Assembly (NCBI GenBank): GCA_015232935.1
Contig: JADFYT010000062.1
Coordinates: 1-10,223 of the forward strand
Length of the DNA stretch: 10,223 nt
Source: Desulfamplus sp.
GTDB taxonomy: Bacteria; Desulfobacterota; Desulfobacteria; Desulfobacterales; Desulfobacteraceae
Reading direction: 5' to 3'
This document shows, piece after piece, positions 1 through 5,835 of the stretch; position 1 is the first letter of the stretch, and each line of letters starts with the position of its first letter. Under the pieces are notes generated by a model. That model ran no database searches. It worked only from the letters and a program-made list of their open reading frames with translations, and had not been told where the DNA came from. Position numbers and translations under genes: made by a program.

Positions 1-228
1 GTCTATGGAATCACCATCCGGATCAGTTACTGTAGCTGAGAAAAGAACGCTTTCACCAAATTCAACTTCAGACCCGTTTACCGGACGTTGGATTGTAACC
101 AATGGAGAGGCCGCATAAGCTGAACCTTGAAGGAAGATATCCCCGATCATAGCAGTCAGAGCAAAAAAACACGGGAAAATCATAAAAGCAACACTTCTGA
201 AAACTCTGTTCAAATAGTCTCTTGTCAT
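1..228 (-). CDS. Secreted Ig/PKD-like domain protein, N-terminal part (cut by window edge)
   Basis: An open frame of 76 codons starts at ATG 228 and runs off the left edge without a stop. The first ~40 residues form a signal peptide: a basic start (MTRDYLNRVFRS), a long hydrophobic stretch, then a plausible cleavage site after GSAYA. The mature part begins SPLVTIQRPVNGSEVEFGES and continues to TVTDPDGDS. This is the opening of a PKD/Ig-like beta-sandwich with the usual DPDGD turn. An AGAGG ribosome binding site lies about 9 nt before the ATG. It follows the five-domain PKD protein by 47 nt on the same strand, so the two are probably cotranscribed and may act together outside the cytoplasm. 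Full length, domain number and ligand are unknown because most of the gene lies outside the window. Confidence 0.8.
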   Translation of the reverse strand, partial: MTRDYLNRVFRSVAFMIFPCFFALTAMIGDIFLQGSAYAASPLVTIQRPVNGSEVEFGESVLFSATVTDPDGDSID

Positions 229-275
229 ATCAGATAGCCTCTTTTCATATACAGTTTGCCTTACCGTTATCTGTT

Positions 276-2021
276 TTACTGGCTTATAGTTGCATCAAGC
301 CCGTCATCAGAAATTGTTATATTGCGGCTTGTCACCCCGGTGCTTCCCATGCTGTCTGTTGCAACAAGAGTAAGAGAATTTACGCTGCCTGCTTCAAATT
401 GAGAAAGATCCATTCTTACAGATGAAGTCAAACCTCCGGAACCAGCAACTTCCTGAGATGAGAGCTTTGCCGGTTTATTGCTGCTGTACCACTCCATCTG
501 ATCGTTTTTCAAAGAGCCATCTTCGGCATCCCGTGCGCTTCCATAAAAAGTCATAAAACTTTTTGCAGACATGGTGAGTGTAGCTGGTTCTGAATCTGAA
601 TTATAATAGGTTATTTTGGGAACAGGAGGCGTATTGGTTCCAATGTTGATAATGACAGAATCAATCCCGGAAGCTCCCCAGTCATCCTTTGCCTCAAGAG
701 TAATGATATGTTCTCCATGGGTCATGGGCTTATTGCCAAGAGCATCTACATTATCTGTTTTAATATTAAGGCTTTCGCCAGTGCCAAGCAGGCCGTCAAT
801 CTGGGAATGCCACTCAAGGCTTTTACCAGACAGATTGCCATCTTCCGCATCAGTTGCAGTACCCTGAAAATTTATGAATTCTCCGGGTGCAAATGTTTTA
901 CATAGAGTATCCGCAGCGGGGCAAGTCTCCGGCGGATTTACAATAACAACAGTCGGATTTGTATTTACAACATTTATTGTAATAGATGCCTGTGCGGTTC
1001 CGGAACGGCCATTTGCTTTAAGATAGATGATATGCTCACCTTCTTTTAACGGCAACGGATCATCATTTGGAAGTGAAATATTTCTGGTGTCCAGCTGAAA
1101 GTTGTTTCCTGTAAAAAGTCCGCCATTCTTTGAAGATATCCACTCTAAATTTTCACCTGTTATCGCAGCTCCGTCATAGTCAGTGGCACTGCCGACAAAA
1201 TTAATAACATCACCTGCTTTAACACCATAGTTGGCAGGTGGAGTGGTCGGGTTAGCACTGTCAGCAGGTGCCGGGCTTGTAATCTTGACAACCGGAGAAG
1301 ATGATGAGCCTCCTACAGTTATAATAATAAAAGCACTGCCGCTGTTTCCTTTGGTATCTTTGGCTGTAAGGGTAATGGTGTGCTGACCTTTTGAAAGGAC
1401 TCCGCTTGTTATAGTGGCACCATTTCCCATGGCACCATTGATGTTTGAACTCCATAAAAGGGATGAATTGGCAATAGCATTTGCCTTGTAATCTGTTGCA
1501 CTGCCAGTAAAAGTAATATTTTCGCCAACATTAAAAGTCAAATTCCCTGAAGGGGCTGTAATAGTAACATCAGGTGGGATAGATGAAGCTGAAGAGTCTC
1601 CGACTTTAATGGTTACCGAGTCAGCATCCAGAGTATTTCCTTTGCTGTCAGAAAGTGTCAGGGTAATCTTGTGAGTTCCTGAGGTCAGAGTCGCGGAATT
1701 GAAGCTGGCTGTAGTACCAATAGCTCCATCTATACTTGAGTTCCATGAATATGCATAGGTTTCTGTGGCTACGGCATCGGCAATTTTACCTACGAAAGCA
1801 ACAGAATCGCCCTCAACAAAAACCTGGTTATTGGAGGGGACAAGAATGGCAATTCCTGCTGAAGGTGTCGGCGGTGTTACTGTGCTGTCTCCGCTGTCAC
1901 CACTTGTTGCGACTATGGTAAAAAGACCCGCAATAATCGAAACCAGAACGCCCAGCGTTTTCAAGGTTTTTTCAAATCTGTTTTTTGTGTGCTGCCTATT
2001 ATAACAATTTATTTCCGTCAT
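276..2021 (-). CDS. Membrane-anchored protein with five tandem PKD/Ig-like domains
   Basis: This is a 581-residue protein. A basic N-terminus (KNRFEKTLK) precedes one hydrophobic segment at about residues 23-39, then a Ser/Thr/Pro linker. No lipobox cysteine is visible, so it is either an uncleaved anchor or a signal peptide. Five repeats of about 85-110 residues follow, at roughly 57-140, 151-236, 244-351, 355-461 and 467-571. Each has an opening strand, a G(D/E)xxxFxG(S/T)A motif, a W-x-S-x-x-x-G core in most copies, and a closing strand of the type GxHxITLxAxDxxGxxG, as in PKD or bacterial Ig-like domains. Domain 4 carries two cysteines (367 and 374) that may pair. Such domains usually mediate adhesion or protein-protein contacts at the cell surface. 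No catalytic domain is visible. The ATG at 2021 has a GAGAGG ribosome binding site about 10 nt upstream, and the gene starts 30 nt after the VanZ-like gene. Confidence 0.85.
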   Translation of the reverse strand: MTEINCYNRQHTKNRFEKTLKTLGVLVSIIAGLFTIVATSGDSGDSTVTPPTPSAGIAILVPSNNQVFVEGDSVAFVGKIADAVATETYAYSWNSSIDGAIGTTASFNSATLTSGTHKITLTLSDSKGNTLDADSVTIKVGDSSASSIPPDVTITAPSGNLTFNVGENITFTGSATDYKANAIANSSLLWSSNINGAMGNGATITSGVLSKGQHTITLTAKDTKGNSGSAFIIITVGGSSSSPVVKITSPAPADSANPTTPPANYGVKAGDVINFVGSATDYDGAAITGENLEWISSKNGGLFTGNNFQLDTRNISLPNDDPLPLKEGEHIIYLKANGRSGTAQASITINVVNTNPTVVIVNPPETCPAADTLCKTFAPGEFINFQGTATDAEDGNLSGKSLEWHSQIDGLLGTGESLNIKTDNVDALGNKPMTHGEHIITLEAKDDWGASGIDSVIINIGTNTPPVPKITYYNSDSEPATLTMSAKSFMTFYGSARDAEDGSLKNDQMEWYSSNKPAKLSSQEVAGSGGLTSSVRMDLSQFEAGSVNSLTLVATDSMGSTGVTSRNITISDDGLDATISQ

Positions 2022-2051
2022 AGTGGTGATGCCTCTCTGATTTATATTATT

Positions 2052-2555
2052 TTAATCTTTTTCATCTGTAAAACTCAACACAAGGTATCCTGTCAGTGCT
2101 CCCGCCAAAATTGCAAAGAGATCCCAAAAGTCAAAAGAACCGGCAACAAAATAATCATCTACAGTTTTTAAAAACGGGTATTGTTCAAACCAGGCCGGTA
2201 CAAGTTTAACAGCAACAGCGTCAAAATATTGACCTGCTTCAAACAGCACATTTATTGAACACCAAAGCAAGGCGGAGATTAAACAGCCATTTTTTGATTC
2301 TGCAATAAATGCTCCTGTAATCATGGTAAAAGAGAATGTGTGCAAAAAGGAAGCCAGATTTTTGTTCATAAATCCAAAAAGATCCGGAAAATAATAATGA
2401 CACATCTGTCCTGTATCGTTAAAAAACTCCCGAACAAACCAGGTAGATGCGGAGGAGCGATCAGTAAAATAGATCAGAGCACCCAAAGACAATCCTGCAA
2501 TGCCTGCTATAATCCGAACATCACGAACATTTATAATGCGTTCTGTTTTAAGCAT
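2052..2555 (-). CDS. VanZ-like four-helix membrane protein
   Basis: This is a 167-residue integral membrane protein with about four predicted hydrophobic helices (residues ~14-30, 68-85, 90-107 and 144-162). The pattern SFLHTFSF, then E106-A-G-Q109-Y-F, then FDFWDLFAILAGALTGY near the C-terminus, matches the layout of VanZ-like proteins: an E..Q pair in the third helix and a D before a small-residue GA..G helix. VanZ is linked to low-level teicoplanin resistance, but most family members have no known role and I assign none here. The AGAGG before the ATG ends only 2 nt away, so the start is slightly uncertain. The gene lies between the inverted-repeat element at 2598-2700 and the PKD protein, and it is probably the first gene of the left-hand transcription unit. 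No convincing promoter was found upstream. Confidence 0.7.
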   Translation of the reverse strand: MLKTERIINVRDVRIIAGIAGLSLGALIYFTDRSSASTWFVREFFNDTGQMCHYYFPDLFGFMNKNLASFLHTFSFTMITGAFIAESKNGCLISALLWCSINVLFEAGQYFDAVAVKLVPAWFEQYPFLKTVDDYFVAGSFDFWDLFAILAGALTGYLVLSFTDEKD

Positions 2556-2597
2556 ATCCTCTTTTTTGATGTTGTTTTATTCAGACCATCTGACCAT

Positions 2598-2700
2598 AAC
2601 TAGTGCTTCTTCAAGTTTAAAGTGTCGGGTAGATATCAAGATTCTTCAATATTGCGACAGTTTTTTCACCCGACAGTCAAACCTTGAAAGAACACTAGTT
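2598..2700. repeat. 103-bp element with 33-nt imperfect inverted arms
   Basis: The left arm (2598-2630) begins AACTAGTG and ends TGTCGGGT. The right arm (2668-2700) begins ACCCGACA and ends CACTAGTT. The outer 8 and inner 8 positions of the arms are perfectly complementary, and about 10 of the 17 positions between them also pair, giving about 26 of 33. The 37-nt centre (2631-2667) contains further short palindromic stretches (AAGATTCTT, CAATATTG). The right arm ends on the last base of the FliK-like stop codon (TGA, 2702-2700). No T-run follows the stem in the direction of transcription, so it is not a textbook intrinsic terminator. It could be a MITE/REP-type repeat or a structured 3' end that protects or terminates the flagellar transcript. 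No clear target-site duplication was seen. Confidence 0.65.
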
Positions 2701-4514
2701 CAGATCATGATACTGAATCCATGGTCTTCGGATTTGAGCAGTTCGTTGATAATGGATTGCTCAGCCAGTTTTTCAGGCTCAACAACCCGGCACTCTATCT
2801 TGTGCACATGGTAGTCATGAAATTGAAGCCTCTGTTTGAGTTCCGGCAGCATCTTTCTGAAAAAAATGGCGATCTCCTCATTAGATACCTGAAATCCACC
2901 GGTAATATTGTTTTTCAACACGGAAAAATCCGCACGAATCGGCCCAAGATTAGTCATGTCCAGAAAGATGGAAACTCGGAGAAGAGAGTTTTCCTTACCT
3001 GATGTCCCCTCTTTTTCTTTCTTGCCAAGATCAATAAAGAGCTGGCCAAAACTGAACTGATTTTCGCTGAAAAGGGGAAAGGGTATTATATATTTTCCTG
3101 ATTCTGACAGATGACTGTTTAGAAGCTGGACATTCTCAAGATTTTTAACAAACTCATGGAATACCTGTATATCCTCAGAAGATTCTCCCCCTGAATTGGC
3201 AATAAGATTTAGTACAGCTCCTTTTATATCTTCATGAACAAGATCTTCAGGGTTGAGCATAAGGGTAGATGAGCTTGCATGAGAATCAGAAGTGGATGAA
3301 GAAGATGTGGATGATGCCATGGATGAAGAAAGAGCGGCGGAGGTTTTGTCTGATGTAAAGATTTTGTCTGATGTAAAGGTGTTATCTGACTTGAAAGAGT
3401 TGTCTGGCTTACTGGATGTGTCATGCCATGAAGAAGAGGTATCCGCATTGTCAAAAAATTTACTGGACGACCTGTCAGCAGGATTATCAAATAAAGACCC
3501 GCTCTTAACAATGTCAGCAAGTTTTTTTTCCAGCAGTATTCCGCTTTTTTTCACCAAATGGGGCAAAAAATCAATATCAGTTTTTTCTGACTTAAGAGCA
3601 ACAGAGATCAAAAGATTTTTTATATCTGTTTTATCACCAAAAATTTTATTTGCTATCTGATTTTTTTCTGCTGTCTGATTTGACATCAAGGTTACAACCG
3701 CTTTGTCAAGAATGGCTTTGCCTGATTGATCTGAATGGTTTTTTACAACTGCCTGGCTTACAAGGGGCTTGCCTGGCTTATCTGTTTGAGGAGGCACAAG
3801 CACTTTGTCTGAAACCGGTTTGTCTGCCGGATCTGGCACAGAGGAGGCAACTGTTTTGTTTTCAGCAGCTTTGTCTGCCTGGTCAGGTTGAGAAGTTGCA
3901 GAGAGTTTTTCAACAAAATTTTTTCCTGTTTCATCAGACCTGGTTTTAAGAGCCACATTATCAGTAACAGGTTTATCGCTTTTATCTGACTGCGAATTTG
4001 GATTTATGACTTTTTTATCTTGAACAGGAATCTTTGCTTTATCATTTGTTTTATCAGGGAAAGGTTTGTCGTTTTGAAGAGTTGCTGCAGATTTGAGATT
4101 GGGAAAAAGTGCAGCTGCAAGTTTTGCAAACCCCTCAAAAGGCTGTTGTTGTGAGAGAAACTGTAATGCTATATCTGATAAACGCGGTAAACCAGGAGCA
4201 AGTGTTGATGACGCCAAATTTGAATCTGATGATAACGATGGATTGGCACGATCCGGAACCAGCCTGAAAATATTGAGATTTCCCTGATCTGTAACCTTGA
4301 GCTGAATGGTCTCTCCTTTTGCCAGAGCCACAGAGGTATCCGCAAGAACCTTTTTTCCCATGATCAGCAACTCGGCCTTTGAGGGAGATATCAGTTGCAG
4401 TACCTTTGCATCTACTATCTGATCCTTTTTCAGGAGGGGCAATACTGACTTTTTATTAAGCTGGTCTGCCTTTAGCAGAGTCAGGTCCGATAAAGAGATC
4501 ATATTTTTTATCAA
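2700..4514 (-). CDS. FliK-like flagellar hook-length control protein
   Basis: This is a 604-residue protein. Residues ~20-87 form a compact beta-rich region (VDAKVLQL, AELLIMGKKVLADTSV, KGETIQLKV) typical of the N-terminus of many FliK-like proteins. Residues ~145-420 are low-complexity, with many DKP/SDK tripeptides and then Ser/Thr-rich sequence; this is the ruler-like or disordered part. Residues ~475-578 resemble the Flg_hook C-terminal domain: LRVSIFLDMTNLGPIRADF, a GGFQVSNEE strand, then the helix LPELKQRLQFHDYHVHKIEC. FliK-type proteins are exported by the flagellar type III system, measure hook length and switch FlhB specificity. The start is TTG 4514, which overlaps the upstream stop (TTGA) and has GGAG 8 nt before it. 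An ATG at 4502 is possible but lacks a site at good distance. Because FliK paralogues are common, no symbol is given. Confidence 0.8.
   Translation of the reverse strand: MIKNMISLSDLTLLKADQLNKKSVLPLLKKDQIVDAKVLQLISPSKAELLIMGKKVLADTSVALAKGETIQLKVTDQGNLNIFRLVPDRANPSLSSDSNLASSTLAPGLPRLSDIALQFLSQQQPFEGFAKLAAALFPNLKSAATLQNDKPFPDKTNDKAKIPVQDKKVINPNSQSDKSDKPVTDNVALKTRSDETGKNFVEKLSATSQPDQADKAAENKTVASSVPDPADKPVSDKVLVPPQTDKPGKPLVSQAVVKNHSDQSGKAILDKAVVTLMSNQTAEKNQIANKIFGDKTDIKNLLISVALKSEKTDIDFLPHLVKKSGILLEKKLADIVKSGSLFDNPADRSSSKFFDNADTSSSWHDTSSKPDNSFKSDNTFTSDKIFTSDKTSAALSSSMASSTSSSSTSDSHASSSTLMLNPEDLVHEDIKGAVLNLIANSGGESSEDIQVFHEFVKNLENVQLLNSHLSESGKYIIPFPLFSENQFSFGQLFIDLGKKEKEGTSGKENSLLRVSIFLDMTNLGPIRADFSVLKNNITGGFQVSNEEIAIFFRKMLPELKQRLQFHDYHVHKIECRVVEPEKLAEQSIINELLKSEDHGFSIMI
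3344..3378 (-). repeat. Short tandem repeat in the FliK-like linker
   Basis: A 17-nt sequence (TTTTGTCTGATGTAAAG on the + strand) occurs at 3344-3360 and again at 3362-3378, an 18-bp period. It encodes the six-residue unit FTSDK-I/T, and a diverged further copy (FKSDN) follows in the protein. This suggests that the disordered linker grows by tandem slippage, as is common in FliK-type linkers. Confidence 0.6.
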
Positions 4515-5377
4515 CGCTTTTTCTCCATTTTGACAAACTTCTCTTTCAGACTGATCACCAACTGTACCTCACCACGGGGCATGGAGAGCTTAGATGCAAT
4601 AGTATCAACATCAAGCCCCCGCTGATACCATTCTACGATTCTCTGCTGTTGATCAAACATGTTTTCCTGAGTTTTAGTGTCTATATCTCCCTGTAACGGA
4701 TTGTGTCCACCATCAATATCAGCAAAACTTCTGTTTCCCGAAGAATGGTCTTGATTATAAAAAGGATTTGCACGAAGTTCAGAGGCGTTGTCACGCAGTC
4801 CGGAAGGTTCCTGGCCGAGACTGGAAAAAGAACTGCCACGTCTTTCGGAATCAGTGCGACGGGCAGACGTACTGTCACCGCGACCAGTGTTTCCTTGATA
4901 AATGGATTTGTCATTGGCGTTTAATATAACTTCTGATCTGGACAAAAGAAGATTTATACTGATAATTCGGGCATCAAGTGCATCGTTAAGCCCCTTGATG
5001 AGTCGCTGTTTCTCCTTTATCTGATGGTCAAATGCGTTGGCTGCGGATTCCGACCCCTTCACAAGAGGATCCAGAAGATCAATTATATCCTGTGCTGCAC
5101 GATCAACCATCTCAACAGCCGCTTTTTCTCCCATCTCATGAGTTAATTTGTCTATCCGTTCAAGTACCTCCTGATGTATTGATTCTGTTAAAAATTTAAG
5201 TTCATCATTTTTTATAAAACTACGTTGCTCCAGCTCCAGTTTTTTCATCTTTCTGACACACCTCCAAAGAAGCATAACCAGAACAAGATCAACAAAAAGT
5301 TGCGTTGCAATCCAGAACTCAATGGACAATAGTTTACTCATGCCATAATTTCTCAAGTCAGCTTTTAAGGTAACCAT
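4511..5377 (-). CDS. One-pass membrane coiled-coil protein, DUF2802/DUF6115 (SwrB-like)
   Basis: This is a 288-residue protein. A hydrophobic segment at ~20-38 is followed by a basic patch (RCVRKMKK), giving an N-out, C-in anchor. A long charged helical and probably coiled-coil region covers ~45-155, and a Ser/Arg/Asn-rich disordered linker ~160-235. The C-terminal region (~244-276) has the HTH-like pattern IVEWYQRGLDVDTIASKLSM followed by a GEVQLVISLKEKF helix. This matches the C-terminal motif of DUF2802/DUF6115 proteins found in flagellar operons. The Bacillus member SwrB helps mature the FliPQR/FlhAB export apparatus; a similar role here is inference from architecture and context. The start is uncertain: neither ATG 5377 nor ATG 5341 (removing 12 residues, MSKLLSIEF) has a strong ribosome binding site. 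The stop overlaps the FliK-like start by 4 nt, which suggests translational coupling. Confidence 0.75.
   Translation of the reverse strand: MVTLKADLRNYGMSKLLSIEFWIATQLFVDLVLVMLLWRCVRKMKKLELEQRSFIKNDELKFLTESIHQEVLERIDKLTHEMGEKAAVEMVDRAAQDIIDLLDPLVKGSESAANAFDHQIKEKQRLIKGLNDALDARIISINLLLSRSEVILNANDKSIYQGNTGRGDSTSARRTDSERRGSSFSSLGQEPSGLRDNASELRANPFYNQDHSSGNRSFADIDGGHNPLQGDIDTKTQENMFDQQQRIVEWYQRGLDVDTIASKLSMPRGEVQLVISLKEKFVKMEKKR
4523..4526 (-). promoter_or_regulatory. Ribosome binding site that decides the FliK-like start
   Basis: GGAG on the minus strand lies 8 nt before TTG 4514 and 20 nt before the alternative ATG 4502. It sits inside the end of the SwrB-like gene. This favours the TTG start and a coupled TTGA stop/start. 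Confidence 0.55.
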
Positions 5378-5417
5378 GCAAACGTTAAAATCATAATATT
5401 TTCATGCAGTATTTATG

Positions 5418-5458
5418 TGAAAGTCTTTATTGGATATCTGTAATTGCTGAGACTTTCA
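5418..5458. repeat. 9-bp perfect inverted repeat between two flagellar genes
   Basis: TGAAAGTCT (5418-5426) and AGACTTTCA (5450-5458) are exact reverse complements with a 23-nt spacer. They lie in the 114-nt gap between the 106-residue protein and the SwrB-like gene. A smaller hairpin, TGCCC-atca-GGGCA, lies at 5469-5482. Neither is followed by a T-run. This gap is the longest in the flagellar part, so it could hold a processing site or internal regulatory element. No promoter of sigma-70, sigma-54 or sigma-28 type was convincing. Confidence 0.4.
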
Positions 5459-5491
5459 TTCCTGGTTGTGCCCATCAGGGCATGAGTTTTA

Positions 5492-5812
5492 TCAGACCAC
5501 CGTGTCAAGCAGATTTCCCGGCAAGTCAGGATCATGCTCCCTCTTTTTTTTATTTTGTTCCTGCTTTTTTTTTGCGTTCTTCTTTTTTACAGCTTTATTT
5601 TGTTCTTCTCTGTTTTTTGCCCTTGCATCAACATTGACCTTTCCAGATGGATCAGGTGAAATAACTGTTGTTTGCTCAATAGTTTCCCTTGTAATCTGCT
5701 GGTTCTGAAGATGGCCTGGATCCGGCTGTACGGGTTTAAGATGGTGTGTTGCATCATGGGCAGTGTTAGACTGCTGAATTACATGGGTATGAGCTGCTGG
5801 TATCGTTGTCAT
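5492..5812 (-). CDS. Small Lys/Gln-rich protein of the flagellar operon, unknown function
   Basis: This is a 106-residue hydrophilic protein. The N-terminal third is His/Gln/Thr-rich (MTTIPAAHTHVIQQSN), the middle is QITRETIEQTTVISPDPSGK, then a basic helix-like stretch at ~65-92 is rich in Lys/Gln/Glu (KKKNAKKKQEQNKKK). It ends in a short hydrophobic tail, GNLLDTVV. There is no signal peptide or membrane segment. I recognise no family. Evidence that it is real is strong despite low complexity: AAGGAGG at 5 nt before the ATG, a 23-nt gap from the FliL-like gene, the same strand, and a position between flagellar genes. Its size and composition would fit a small chaperone-like or scaffold protein, but that is speculation. 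The Lys tract is coded by A8 and A9 runs, which are prone to slippage or sequencing error. Confidence 0.7.
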   Translation of the reverse strand: MTTIPAAHTHVIQQSNTAHDATHHLKPVQPDPGHLQNQQITRETIEQTTVISPDPSGKVNVDARAKNREEQNKAVKKKNAKKKQEQNKKKREHDPDLPGNLLDTVV

Positions 5813-5817
5813 ATCTG

Positions 5818-5824
5818 CCTCCTT
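5818..5824 (-). promoter_or_regulatory. Strong Shine-Dalgarno sequence for the 106-residue gene
   Basis: AAGGAGG on the minus strand lies 5 nt before ATG 5812 and just after the stop of the FliL-like gene. It is the strongest ribosome binding site in the window and is the main evidence that the small low-complexity frame is translated. Confidence 0.75.
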
Positions 5825-5835
5825 GAATATAACTG

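Noticed and set aside
2580..2597. Small hairpin TCAGA-cca-TCTGA considered as an intrinsic terminator
   Set aside because: The stem is only 5 bp and has no T-run in the minus direction.
2556..2699. Possible sigma-70 promoter for the VanZ-like/PKD unit (TTGACT and TTGAAG candidates)
   Set aside because: No candidate has a credible -10 box at 16-18 nt spacing.
3292..3660. 122-residue + strand frame opposite the FliK-like linker
   Set aside because: It is an antisense shadow of low-complexity sequence with no plausible domain; the minus frame has flanking recognised domains and a start signal.
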